Positions 1 through 10,651 of a DNA stretch of 64,000 nucleotides are shown here, piece after piece. Both the position numbers and the translations under genes were made by a program. This DNA comes from Diacronema lutheri (lineage: Eukaryota; Haptophyta; Pavlovophyceae; Pavlovales; Pavlovaceae), in contig JAGTXO010000019.1 in assembly GCA_019448385.1 (NCBI GenBank), forward strand, positions 593,001 through 657,000. The letters are read 5' to 3'. The notes under the pieces were generated by a model. The model saw only the letters and a list, made by a program, of their open reading frames with translations. It was not told the origin of the DNA and made no database searches. Numbering within the stretch: position 1 is the first letter of the stretch; every line of letters starts with the position of its first letter.

Positions 1-604
1 CGAAGAGTGAGCCGCCCGCCACCCTTAATCTCAGCCCTACCCAGGCCGTCGCGTCGGCGGCGGGCCACGCGCGCGCACCGTCGAGCGGCTCGGCGGCGGC
101 GCGCAGCAGCCGCGGCTCGGCGGCTCGAGCGGCTCGGCGGCGGGCGTTGCTCACGCGCTCAGCAGCCGAGCGCGCGCAGCGCGGGCAGCACGCCCATTGC
201 CGCGCGCGAGGCCGCACGCGTCGACGCTGGCCGTCATCAGCTTGTCGATGCACGGCGCGCTCGGCTGCGCCGGCGGCGGCGTTAAGCGCGTGTGCGACGG
301 CCTTCGGCAGAGTAGCGCGGCCGCGCGCGCGTTGCACGCGCTCTTGAACTCGGGCGCGGGCGCGAGCCCGAGCTCGAGCGGCGGCGGAGCGGGCGCCGCC
401 GCGCACCACGCCGCGCCGTGCCGCGGTGATAGCGCCCACCAGCTCATCAAGCCCCGAGCATGGGGCTCCGCGTGGGCGTCGCGCGGCGCGCCCAACGCGC
501 GCGCGCGCGCGCGCGTCGTCACACGTGTGACGCCTCTCGTCACACGTTACACGTCCGAGCGCGCGCGTCGCGCCCGGCACGTCGTACTGCACGATGAGCG
601 CCGC
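1..604. other. GC-rich stretch with no supported gene
   Basis: Several frames are open on both strands, as happens by chance at this GC content, and none shows a recognisable domain or a convincing splice pattern. A minus-strand frame at about 460-160 has a less biased composition, with Cys, Trp and Met and a mixed segment around 400-190, so it could be the 3' end of an unrecognised gene read from the right. It has no supporting homology that I can name. A short CG dinucleotide run lies near 498-515. Confidence 0.4.
517..547. promoter_or_regulatory. 16-bp perfect palindrome around CACGTG plus a half copy
   Basis: The sequence CGTCACACGTGTGACG at 517-532 is a perfect palindrome centred on the G-box/E-box core CACGTG. 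The left arm CGTCACACGT is repeated at 538-547. Such dyads are typical sites for bHLH or bZIP factors, but no adjacent gene is established, so function is only inferred. Confidence 0.3.
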
Positions 605-1817
605 GCCATCGCTGCGCATGACGAGGGCATAGACACGCGCCGCCATCGCTGCGCATGACGAGGGCATAGACACGCGCCGCCATGCATGACGAAGGCATAG
701 ACACGCGCCGCCATCGCTGCGCATGACGAAGGCATAGACACGCGCCGCCATCGCTGCGCATGACGAGGGCATAGACACGCGCCGCCATGCATGACGAAGG
801 CATAGACACGCGCCGCCATCGCTGCGCATGACGAGGGCATAGACACGCGCCGCCATCGCTGCGCATGACGAGGGCATAGACACGCGCCGCCATGCATGAC
901 GAAGGCATAGACACGCGCCGCCATCGCTGCGCATGACGAAGGCATAGACACGCGCCGCCATCGCTGCGCATGACGAGGGCATAGACACGCGCCGCCATGC
1001 ATGACGAAGGCATAGACACGCGCCGCCATCGCTGCGCATGACGAAGGCATAGACACGCGCCGCCATCGCTGCGCATGACGAGGGCATAGACACGCGCCGC
1101 CATGCATGACGAAGGCATAGACACGCGCCGCCATCGCTGCGCATGACGAAGGCATAGACACGCGCCGCCATCGCTGCGCATGACGAGGGCATAGACACGC
1201 GCCGCCATGCATGACGAAGGCATAGACACGCGCCGCCATCGCTGCGCATGACGAAGGCATAGACACGCGCCGCCATCGCTGCGCATGACGAGGGCATAGA
1301 CACGCGCCGCCATCGCTGCGCATGACGAGGGCATAGACACGCGCCGCCATGCATGACGAAGGCATAGACACGCGCCGCCATCGCTGCGCATGACGAAGGC
1401 ATAGACACGCGCCGCCATCGCTGCGCATGACGAAGGCATAGACACGCGCCGCCATCGCTGCGCATGACGAAGGCATAGACACGCGCCGCCATCGCTGCGC
1501 ATGACGAGGGCATAGACACGCGCCGCCATCGCTGCGCATGACGAGGGCATAGACACGCGCCGCCATCGCTGCGCATGACGAGGGCATAGACACGCGCCGC
1601 CATCGCTGCGCATGACGAAGGCATAGACACGCGCCGCCATGCATGACGAAGGCATAGACACGCGCCGCCATCGCTGCGCATGACGAAGGCATAGACACGC
1701 GCCGCCATCGCTGCGCATGACGAGGGCATAGACACGCGCCGCCATCGCTGCGCATGACGAAGGCATAGACACGCGCCGCCATCGCTGCGCATGACGAAGG
1801 CATAGACACGCGCCGCC
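605..1817. repeat. 34-copy minisatellite with 37-bp and 31-bp units
   Basis: About 34 head-to-tail units occupy the interval. The long unit is 37 bp and contains GACGAGGGCATAGACACGCG. The short unit is 31 bp and lacks the six bases CGCTGC. A second variable site is GAGGGC versus GAAGGC. Long and short units are interspersed in a semi-regular order. Both unit lengths equal 1 modulo 3, so any reading frame cycles through all three frames of the unit. All three minus-strand frames happen to be stop-free, which makes long but meaningless open frames. There are no unique spacers, so it is not a CRISPR array. Confidence 0.95.
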
Positions 1818-2648
1818 TTGCTCGCGCCCGTCGCCGCCGAAGCCGTTCGGCGCGTCGCGCAGGCCGCGCACGTCGTCCGGGGGCGAGCAGCGCGCCACCG
1901 CCGCCGCGCGTCGCGAGCACGGCCTGCGGCAGGTCGGCGTGGCGCGCGTCGACGATGGCGCGCGTCGCGTGCACGCCGAGCTCCACGCCGCGGTAGAAAG
2001 CGCGCGCGTTGGCCGCGCGCGCGTGCGCCGGCGGGCAGTCCGCGTTGCGCGCCGCGCGCGCCTGCTTGCTCGTGCGTGCGAGGCCGCCGCTCGGCGGCGG
2101 CGGCAGCGTGGCGAGGGAGCGCAAGCCGGGCGGCGCATCGCGCGCGCGCGTCGCACGCGCCGTGCGCTCCCGCTGCTCGCCGGCTGCGGGCTGCCTGCCC
2201 GCCGTGCGGCCGCCCGCGCCGCCGTGCTGCCGGCGGCCGAGCGCCGGCGAAGGCGCGTCGTCGGCGGCGCTCGGCGCGGTGGCGGCGATGCCACCGCCGC
2301 CGCCGCTGCATGGGCGCTGCACCGGGCGCGGTGCGGCCGCGCGGCTGCAGAGCCAGTCGCGCACGGGAGTCTCGTCGCGCGACACGCGTGCGGCCACGGC
2401 GGGCGCGCTGTGGCAGCGGGCGTCGGCCGACTTGGGCGTGCCGGCAGCGGCCGCCGGGGCGCCCGCCGCTACGAGCGGCTCGCACGCGGCGGGGCTGCCG
2501 TCGCACTTGCGCTTGCGCCCGCTCCTGCGCGAGCCGCTGCGCCGGCCGCCGCACCCCGCACCAGGGGAGCGGGCAGGTACCTCAGTTTCCTCTCCATGGT
2601 GCAACGGCCACACGCGAACCTCCGCCCAACTGCCCGGCGCGCCTCGCG
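1818..2648. other. Gap between minisatellite and RPAP3, no supported gene
   Basis: Open frames exist on both strands but none starts with a convincing ATG. On the minus strand a stretch near 2040-1850 reads like ordinary protein (for example RGVELGVHATRAIVDARHAD), followed in another frame by DDVRGLRDAPNGFGGDG. It could be an exon of a minus-strand gene that reaches the minisatellite. I cannot find its start, splice sites or family. The right part must also hold the RPAP3 promoter. Confidence 0.35.
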
Positions 2649-4653
2649 ATGCACGCGTCGGCGCAGCTGCAGCTGTCGATGCGACGGAACGCGGAGGAGC
2701 TGCACGAGTTTGTCTCCGAGCTGGGCAGCTGGGAGACGGCCATCGCCACGCAGGACGCCCAGCTTCGCGGCGCCGAACCGCCCGCGACGGCGCCGGCGGG
2801 TGTAGACGGCAGCGGCGACGACGACGGCGACGAGGCGGACGCGCTCGCCGAGGCGGCGAAGAATCGCGCGGCGGCCAAGGCAGCGGCGGCAGGATCACCA
2901 CCCGGCGTTGGCACTATGGGTGCGCCGCGCGACCGCCTCGGCGCGTACGCCTCGTGGGACCAGTACGACGCGGATGCGGAGGCGTCCGCCGTCGACGCAG
3001 CGACCGCGGCCGAGGCGCGCAAGCGCGCAAAGCAGCGCGCGCGTGAGGCGGCGGCGCTCGCAGCGCAACGCGCGGTGGCGGTGCAGGAAGCGGCGGTGCT
3101 CCGCACCGCGGGCAACGCCGCCTTTGGCGCCGCGCGGTACGAGGAGGCGACGCTGCGCTACACCGAGGCGCTCATCCGCGACCCGCGCTCCGCGCCCTCG
3201 TGCGCGCTCGCGCGGCGCGCTCGCGGCGCGCAGAGGCTTTGCGCGCCCTCTCACGACCTGTGCCGGTTGCACGGGTGGGCGCGGTGCGCGCTCACATCAC
3301 GCGCGGCGCGATCTCCTGGCGCGTCCCCTCCCCACCCCTTCGCGTCCCCCCCCCCCCCCCCCCCCCCCCCTTCAGCTATGCGAACCGCGCGCTCGCGCTG
3401 CTCAAGCTTGGCAAGTGGGCGGAGGCGGAGGAGGACTGCACCGCGGCGCTGCTGCTCGACCGCTCGCACGTCAAGGCGCTCCTCCGCCGCGCCGACGCGC
3501 GCGAGCGTCTGCGCGACTGGGAGGGCGCGGCCTCCGACTGGGAGGCCGCGTTGCTCGTCGAGCCCAAGAACGCCGACGCGCGCGCGCGGCTCGCAGCGGT
3601 GGGCGCGGCGGCGCGCGAGGCGCGCGTGCGGCGGCGCGCGCCCGCGCATGTGCAGCGCACCGCCGCGCCCCTCCGCGCCGTGCCGCACGACCCGCGCAAC
3701 GATGGTGATCCGTTCGTTACAGCTCTCGTTACAGCTCTCGCCCCCACCGCGCACGCAGAGCCGGGCGGACGGACGGAGGCGGACGGTACGCGCGGGGGCT
3801 CGAAAGGTGCGAGCGCACGCGACGACGCGGTCGCCACGGCCGCGGCGCTCGCGCGCGGCGAAGGCCGCGGCGCGCAGGGCGCGCGGCCGCCATTGGCGAC
3901 GCAGCGTGCGCAGCCGCAACGACCTGCCACGACGGCCGCGCTCGAGCGCGCACTCGGCGGCGCAGCGCTGCGCAACGATGGCGCCAAGGCCGCCGCCTTC
4001 CTGCAGGTGCGCTCGCTCCGTCCGCCGGCCCAACCCGCCGCCGCGTGTGCGCCTGTCTCCGCGCCAAGGTGTCGCCGCGTGTGGCCGCGTGTGGCCGCGT
4101 GTGGGCGCTGTCCGCCCCTCGGTGCGTGCGGCTGATGTGCGGCTGATGTGCGGCTGATGTGCGGCTGATGTGCGGCTGATGTGCGGCTGATGTGCGGCTG
4201 ATGTGCGGCTGATGCGCGCGTGCGCCTGTCTCCGCGGCGCGCCGCCGTCCGTCGCTGCCACATTGCACGCGCCGCCTTTGCCCGCAGGCGCTGCCTGCTG
4301 CCGAGCTCGCCAGGCTGTGCAGTCCGGGCCTCGGTCCGGAGTCGTGCGCAACGATCGTCGAGGCGTTGGCGGCGCTTGCGCCGCAGCGGCGCGCGGCGGG
4401 CGAAGCGGCGGAGCCCGCGCTCGTTGACGGGGGCGCGGCGCATGCGCAGGAGCCGTCCGCCGCGCGCGAGTGCGCCCGCCGTCTGCTGCTCGCCATCGCG
4501 ACGATGGGGCGGCGCGACCTGGCGGTGGCCTTCTTGTCGAGAGCGCAGAGCGAGACGCTGCGCGCGGCGATCTGCGCGGTTAGGGACGAGGGGCTAAGAG
4601 GCGCGGACGAGGAAGCGGCTCTCGCCTCTCTCGCGGCTGCCCTGTCCTACTGA
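2649..4653 (+). CDS. RPAP3: RNA polymerase II-associated protein 3 homologue (TPR co-chaperone)
   Basis: RPAP3 is the HSP90-binding TPR subunit of the R2TP/PAQosome, which assembles RNA polymerases, PIKK kinases and, with related factors, axonemal dyneins. The exons are 2649-3199, 3376-4006 and 4288-4653, giving 515 residues. The N-terminus has the family motif (RNAEELHEFVSELGSWE). TPR units lie at about residues 150-250. Removing intron 1 fuses residues DPRSAPS to YANRALALLKLGKW, restoring a canonical TPR pair. Residues from about 390 to the end match the RPAP3 C-terminal domain (LPAAELARLC, then ARRLLLAIATMGR). Both introns begin GTGCGC. Intron 1 ends with 25 C residues before TTCAG. Intron 2 contains an 11-bp tandem repeat. 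The family call is firm; full-length expression is inferred. Confidence 0.87.
3346..3370 (+). repeat. 25-base poly-C tract before a 3' splice site
   Basis: An unbroken run of C residues lies directly upstream of TTCAG, the acceptor of RPAP3 intron 1. It acts as the polypyrimidine tract but is far longer and purer than usual. Several other introns of the window show the same arrangement. Confidence 0.9.
4127..4214 (+). repeat. Eight 11-bp tandem repeats in RPAP3 intron 2
   Basis: The unit TGCGGCTGATG occurs eight times without interruption, wholly inside intron 2 (4007-4287). The period is not a multiple of three, as expected for a non-coding array. A shorter repeat of GTGGCCGCG-type units precedes it. 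Confidence 0.95.
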
Positions 4654-5532
4654 CCGTCGCAACCGGCCACGAGCTCAGGCCGCGGGCCTGCGAGAGTGCA
4701 AATTTAGCCAATTTCCGACTCACGCAGCCACTTGAGTCCAGAGCCGCCAAGTTCTGACTCACGCAGCCATTTGAGTCCAGAGTCCGGACAGGGACAGCTG
4801 CGACTGCGATGGCGACTTCGGCCGGGAGGGGGCCGCCGACGACATCCGAGCACGGAACGGCCGAACCATGCGGCGCCTCGTCGTTTGTTTCGCGGAGCGC
4901 CGCTGTGGTACCTCAGTCGCTCGTCGCCTACGGCCCGCCAACGCCGAGCACCAAGGCCGAGCCCGAGCGCGCGCGGCTCGAGTCTAAGCTCTCCGAGCGA
5001 AACCAGCCGTCCTCCTCCTCGCCGAGCGGCGGGCGGCCAGTGCGGCCGGTGGGGAGGTCGCACGCGCATGTGCGGCGATGCGCGAGCGCCTGGCCGCCCT
5101 GCTCGCCGCCGCACATGCCGCCGAGGAGCAGTAGGCGGAGGCGGCGCATGCCGAACAGTTTGCTCGCGCGTGCGAGGCGGGGGCGCTCGCCAACGGTGCG
5201 TGCGCGGATCCGCTCGAGGCGCTGCGCTGCTCTGAAACGCCATTCGGCGCGCTGCCAGCACCAAGCTGTGGTACCTCAGTCGCTGTTCGACGGCTTGCGC
5301 GGTGCTGCGCTCGAGCCGCGCACGTGGCTCGCGCCGGCCGTGGCCGCCGGTGGCATGGCCGCCGACCAAACTGCGGGGCGCAGCTCTGTCAATGGCTGCG
5401 CCAGCGCTCCTACAGCAGCGCAACTCTGTCAATGGCTGGCACCAGCGCTCCTACAGCAGCGCAGCTCTGTCAATGGCTGGCACCAGCGCTCCTACAGCAG
5501 CGCAGCTCTGTCAATGGCTGGCACCAGCGCTC
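4654..5532. other. Convergent gap between RPAP3 and the protease gene; no confident gene
   Basis: This 879-bp stretch is much longer than the other convergent gaps. It holds two copies of a 27-bp element (4717-4743 and 4756-4782), two copies of CTGTGGTACCTCAGTCGCT (about 4902 and 5268) and a 41-bp tandem array. A plus-strand frame from ATG 4809 reads past both CTGTGGTACC copies in the same frame, and a second frame around 4988-5131 encodes a helical Ala/Glu-rich segment (MRERLAALLAAAHAAEEQ) ending at a stop. These could be exon fragments of a degraded or unrecognised gene. I cannot assemble a credible model. Confidence 0.35.
4717..4782. repeat. Two 27-bp direct repeats, 39-bp period
   Basis: The element GACTCACGCAGCCA followed by C or T and TTGAGTCCAGAG is present twice with one mismatch. 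It lies just beyond the RPAP3 stop and may fall in its 3' untranslated region. Confidence 0.85.
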
Positions 5533-5541
5533 CTACAGCAG
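5379..5541. repeat. Four-copy 41-bp tandem repeat overlapping the protease stop codon
   Basis: Units of 40, 41, 41 and 41 bp begin at 5379, 5419, 5460 and 5501 and contain CTCTGTCAATGGCTGG and CAGCGCTCCTACAGCAG. The stop codon of the minus-strand protease gene (5535-5533) lies inside the fourth copy, so the array makes up the last codons and the start of that gene's 3' region. Confidence 0.93.
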
Positions 5542-8500
5542 CGCCGCACCGCCGCGCGCGCCCGCCCCAGCCGCACCGTGCGCATGAGCAGCCTCGTCAC
5601 CTTGGCGTGCGTGCGCCGAGCGTGCGGCGCTGCCGCGCGCGTGCGCCGCCATCGCGAGCGCGAGCAGCGCGCATGCGCCGGCGAGCGCGAGCGGCGGCGA
5701 GACTGTTGAGGCGATGGCGAGGCGGCCACGGCGCGGCGGCTCGGCCGGGCCGCCGGGTGCTGCGGCGCTCGCGCGCAGCACGGGCGCGGCGAGCTCCCAC
5801 CGCTCGCATCCCTTCTCGCGCAGCGGGTACGCGGCAGGATCGCACTCGCCGCACGTGTTGTCGATGCCGTCGGCGCACGTCGCGCACGTCTCACACGCTG
5901 CACACAGCCCGTCGGCGCAGAAGCTCGGCGTGCCGGCTGCGCGCGCGATCACCGCGCAGTCGTCGTGCGACACGCAGCCCGCACCGCCGAACGCGCCCGC
6001 GCCTTCCGCCGCATCCGCGCCCCACGTGCGCACGGGCGCGGGCGAGGTGGTCGCGCGCAGCTCGAACCGCCTGCACAGCTCGTCGGCGCGCACGCGTGCG
6101 CCCGAGAGGACGACCGTGTACAGGCCGGGGCGCAGCGACGCGCTCATGCGCACACCGCTGCGCGACGACAACGCGCCGCCGTCGAGCTGCGCGCCGCCGG
6201 CCTGCGCGCACGCGCCGTCGAGGCCGTCGGCGACGCCGAGCGGCATCTCGTCGGGCGCGCCCGCACAGCCGCCAAAGACCTCGAGGCGCGCGCCCGCCGG
6301 CGCGCCACACGCGTCGAGGTCGACGAGCGTCGGCTCGTGCAGCGTGAGCGTGTACGAGGCGTGCGCCGCTCCGGGCGCGTAGTCCGGGCCCGCGGCGCCG
6401 AGCACGTCGGGCACCATCGACGCGCTGTACGGCTCGACGCGCGCTGCGTCGTCGGCGGGCGACGTGCGGGCGTGCGCCGAGCGCGCACGCCCCGCGGCGC
6501 AGAGCGAGATGGTCGCGTGCCACTCGGCGGCGACGTCGGTGGACGAGGCAGCGGCGCGCGCGCGCGGCTTGCTCAGTCGCATCGCCGTCGCGCGCCCGCA
6601 CGACACGTGCTCGCCGTGCGCGGCGAGCGTGTACGCACCGCGCGCGCCCGCGTGGCCGCGCACGCGCACGTAGTAGTCGCTCGCGCGCGCGGCGGGCAGG
6701 GCGGCTGCGGTTGCGCGCGGCGGGTTGCGCAGCGACACCGCCGCCTCGACGAAGCCGCCCAACCCGCACTCGTCGTCCGACGCGCCGAGCAGATGGCCGC
6801 CGAGGTGCGGGCAGCCGCGGAAGAGCTCGACCTCTGTGTCCGTCGCCGAGCCGCACGTCGACACGACGACCATGGACGCCGAGCCCTGCCCGGCGGAGCC
6901 CGCGCCGCCGGGCCCGCCGGGCGTCAGCCGGTAGAGGGCCTCGCCGGGCGTGCCGCCCGGCGCGAGCGCCGCGGCGCTGTCCGCCAGGTCGCCGTGCGCG
7001 CGCGAGCCGAGCGCGAGCGCGGGCGCGGCCGCGCACGCGGCCGGCAGCGGCGAGCCGTCGGGCGAGGCGGCGTCCGCCGACCCATCGACGGCGGCAGACG
7101 CATCGGCCGGGCACGCCGCCTGCGCGTTGGCGTCGTCAGCCGCGCCGCTCGGGCCGGGCGGGTCGGAGTGCGCGGCGGCTGAGCAGCGCACCGCCAGTTC
7201 AAAGCCGCCGATCGAATGCTCGTTATACCCGGAGACGGCAACGACATACTCGCCCTTTGTTAGGCGCACGCTGAGCGCAGAGCCGCGCTCGAGGCCGTAC
7301 CCCGCGCCGCCGCGTGCGCCGGGCGGCAGCGAGGCGAGCACGGCCGCCGTGCTCGCGTTGCCCGCCGCCGCGCCGCAGCCCTCGTCGTCGGCGCGCGCGA
7401 GGGGCAACGGCTCAGCGCCGCCCGCGCCGTCCGAGGCCGTCGAGACAACGCGCAGCCGGCGGCGGTTCCGGCGGCGGTTGGCGTGCGGTTGGAGCGGGCA
7501 GCCCGCGTACACCGCGACGACCGTGTCCACGTCCGTGGTGGGCAGGCACGTCGAGAGCGAGAGTGTCGTCGGCGCGGTGATCGTGAGGGCGAGGAGCATG
7601 TCGCCGCCACGCCCCTGCGCCTGCAGCACGGAGGGCATCCCGTCCCAGACGCCGCCTCGGAAGGTGCAGCCGCAGGCGAGCTGCGGCATCACGCCGCACG
7701 TCCGCTCGCACGCGGGCCCCTCAAAGCCACCATCGCACGAGCACGCGCCGCTCCCCTCGTCGCACACGCCGTGCCCGCCGCACACGCGGCCGTGCCGCAC
7801 GGCGCAGCGCGAGACGGTCAGCTTCTCGTCGAGGGCCTCGCACTGGCCGTGCGGCGGGCAGAAGCGCACGGCGTACCTGCGCGCGCGCGAGTGGGGAGTG
7901 GGGAAACGGGCAAAGTGGGAGCGAGGGGGGCCAAGGCAGCGATGAGCGGCGTCGGGGGAGTGGGCAAAGGAAGGGGAGGAGGAACAGCCCGACGGCACAT
8001 GCGGCCCGGCTCCTGCGCGCGGCTGGGCAAGCGGCGCGTGACGCGCTCTTACACTCCGGGCTGCAAGTGCGACGTATCGATCCGGGTGAGCCCGTCAACG
8101 CCGTCTGCGCTCACGCTCAGAGCGCTCGTGCCGGCTGGCGCCTGCAGGAGCACGACCTCCACGCGGCCTCCGGACGGGCGCAGTGCATTCGCCGGAACGG
8201 ACGCGTTCGCCGCGCGCGCGGCTGCGAGTGGCGGGCCAGCGTAGTGGTGGCCCAAGATGACAATGCCTTCTTCGCCGCCGCCACCGTCGCCGCCGCCGCC
8301 GCTCGCGCCGCCGCCGCGGCCTCCGCGCGCGCGGCCGCTCGCACCGCTCGCACCAGCCGCGGCTGCGCCCACGCGCCCGACGAGGGACGTGGAGAGGGAG
8401 GCGAGGGCCCCGCCGAGCTCTGGCTTTGCGAGCACGATGGACGACTCAATGCTCGCCTCGTTGGCGCCCTGCCTGATGCGGAAGAAGCCGCGCTCGCCCC

Positions 8501-8789
8501 ATTGCGAGCCCCACGAGTTTTGACACGCCCAATATCGAACGCCTGCGGCAGCCATCGTGCGCGGTGGGTGGGTATCGCCGTTGGGTCAGCGCGACGCAGC
8601 GCGGCGCGCGCGCGACGTGCATGGAGGGTGGGGAGGGGCGGCCGTTACCGCGATCAGTGCCGTAACCGACAATCTTGACAGCATGGCCGCCGGCAGAGGC
8701 GGAGTTGCCGGGCCATGCGTACACGCCCGAGCGGTAAGTGAAGAAATCGTTATACACAACCATCGCTGCGAGTGGCGGGAAAAGGGAAA

Positions 8790-8849
<60 letters not shown>

Positions 8850-9326
8850 GAGGGGGGGGGGGGGTGATAAGCGGCGCCCGCAGCCGCCGGTCTGTGCGAG
8901 GCGGGGTGCAACGACCAAGGTGAGAGGGGTGGCGGGAGGAAGGGGGGGGGGAGGGCAGGGGGGCACCGGACCTGCGTCGAGCGAGCCGCCGTTGAGCAGC
9001 GCGTTCTGCGCAGAGCGCACGTCGCACCGGCGCACCGTCGCGCTCGAGCCGCGCGCAGCCCTGTAGTGCCTGTGCTGGCCGAGGTTGGCGGGGCAGGTGG
9101 CCTGCTCGTGCCGCGCGGTGAAATGGTCCTCGAAGGATCCGGACGAGCCGGACGTGTAGAGCAGCGCGGGCTCCTCCACGAGGCCGACCGTCTCCGCGTA
9201 CTCGCCCGCAAGCATCTGCAAAAAAGGGGGGGGGAGGTGGGGGGGGGGGGGGGGGGGGGGGGCAAGATGGCATTTATATGGGCATATTCGCAAGCATCTC
9301 GGCGCTGCCCTCCTTCCAATTGCCCC

Positions 9327-9366
<40 letters not shown>

Positions 9367-10609
9367 ACCACCGCAACCACCGCAACTCTCCCCCAGCCTT
9401 GACCCCTGCCGCCTGCCCCCCTGGCCCCCTGCCCGGCTCTGCGCACCTGGAAGCCGCCATCGCAGCCGGCGTTGCAGTAACGGTCGTGTGGCGGCGGCCA
9501 GCAGAGCTTGTCGCAACTCACGTGCTGCTGTGTCGAGAGGCGAAGCCGCACCGCGCCTGCACCGCGCCGAGCGGGGAGGGGGGGGGGGGGGGAGGGGGGG
9601 GGCGCAGGGCGCAGGGCGGCGTCCAGACGGGGCAGGGGCGCTCACAGCGCCGAGCGGGCGGGCAGCGGCGCGCGGGCGGCCGGGCGGGCGGCCGGGCGGG
9701 CGGGCGGGCGGACGGGCGGGCGGGCAGCGGCGGGCGCGCACCGGCGGTGGCGAGGCAGAGGCGGTCCTCGAGCATCGCCGCGTTCGACTGCGCCCAGCAC
9801 GACGCGCATGATCCCTGGTCGCGCACGTTACCCGACGGGTCGCATGCGCCGTTGAGGGCAGAGCGCACATCGTAAGCGTCGGGCAGCTGCGTGCTGCTGC
9901 TGCCGCTGCCGCTGCCACCGCGTGAGGCGGGCGCAGGCGAGGGCGAGGGCGACGCCCTGCCTCGGCGCATCCGCTTCTCCATGTCCGTCGTGCCGCTCAG
10001 CGTGTACGCGCGCGCGGCGTCGAGCGCGGCCGCAACCGCCGGCTCGAGCTCGACGGCGATGCGGCGGACGGCGCCTTCGGGCGGCTCGAGCGGGCGCGCG
10101 AGGAGGCGCGCGGTGATCTGCGCGTCGGTCAGCCCGTCAAACGCCTTGTACGCCGCGCGCTCGAACGTGCGATCCGCCTGCGCGTTGTGCTTCTCGATGT
10201 CGGCGCGGTCGTTGATCCGCATCGCGCCGCGTCGTACCTCGCACGCGTACGGCTCGGAGCGGACGAGCGTCCACTTGCCCGCGGCACCGCGGCGCATGCC
10301 GAGGAAGACGTCGTGCTGCCCGTCGAGCGCTGCGTCGAGCTCCACCTCGAGCGCGTCCGAGATGACCGTCTGCGCTGCGGACCGCACGCTCACGCTCGCG
10401 AACGCGCCCTGCGCACGGCAGTAGTGGCCGACGCGCACGTTGAGCTCGCGCAGCGCGGCGGCGGCGGCGTCGCGCGCGTCAGCCGAATCAACGGCAATGG
10501 CGTGCGGCACGCCCTGGTCGCCGTGGAGCCCGACCGCGTTCGCCGCGAGTGCGCGCAGCAGCAGCGCGAGGGCGACGCGCGACATCGGCACGAAAAGCGG
10601 CCGCGGCAT
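5533..10609 (-). CDS. Membrane-anchored cathepsin B-like protease with EGF and PPC-like ectodomain
   Basis: A papain-family (C1A) cysteine protease fused to a long C-terminal region. Exons on the minus strand are 10609-9742, 9556-9447, 9215-8972, 8765-8649, 8542-8053 and 7876-5533, about 1390 residues. ATG codons at 10651 and 10585 are alternatives; the last would directly start the signal peptide (SRVALALLLRALAANAVG). A pro-region is followed by DQGSCASCWA (catalytic Gln and Cys, near residue 271), the cathepsin B-like CNAGCDGGF, GGHAVKIVGYG (catalytic His) and QNSWGSQWGERGFF (catalytic Asn). An EGF-like domain follows (about 612-670), then three beta-rich segments resembling pre-peptidase C-terminal repeats, a Cys cluster (about 1263-1300) and one transmembrane helix (about 1331-1354). 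Two donors are GTAAC and GTAAG; the rest are GC-rich. Likely secretory or cell-surface; the substrate is unknown. Confidence 0.82.
8790..8848 (-). repeat. 59-base poly-G (poly-C on the sense strand) in protease intron 3
   Basis: An uninterrupted G run, extended to 8866 with two short breaks, sits about 25 bases upstream of the intron 3 acceptor when read on the gene's own minus strand. On the RNA it is a giant C tract. The exact length may be affected by sequencing or assembly error. Confidence 0.9.
9239..9364. repeat. Poly-G and poly-C facing tracts inside protease intron 2
   Basis: A 24-G run at 9239-9262 and a 37-C run at 9328-9364 lie 65 bp apart in the same intron (9446-9216). They are complementary and could pair into a long hairpin in the pre-mRNA. 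The run near the acceptor fits the usual sense-strand C pattern; the other, near the donor, is an exception to it. Confidence 0.9.
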
Positions 10610-10651
10610 GATTGTGAGGAGCGGTCTCCCGTCTCGCTTTTTGGATACCAT

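Noticed and set aside
605-1817. CRISPR-like array
   Set aside because: Units follow one another with no unique spacers, and the DNA is nuclear eukaryotic.
547-2901. A 784-residue minus-strand open frame of repeated GGACLC/MPSSC peptides
   Set aside because: It is created by the minisatellite, whose unit length shifts the frame each copy. There is no credible start codon or domain, and it overlaps RPAP3 on the other strand.
8049-8051. Protease gene ending at the TAA at 8049, with the EGF region as a second gene
   Set aside because: The TAA is part of a GTAAGA donor. Splicing to 7876 continues in frame, and the downstream part lacks its own start and signal peptide.
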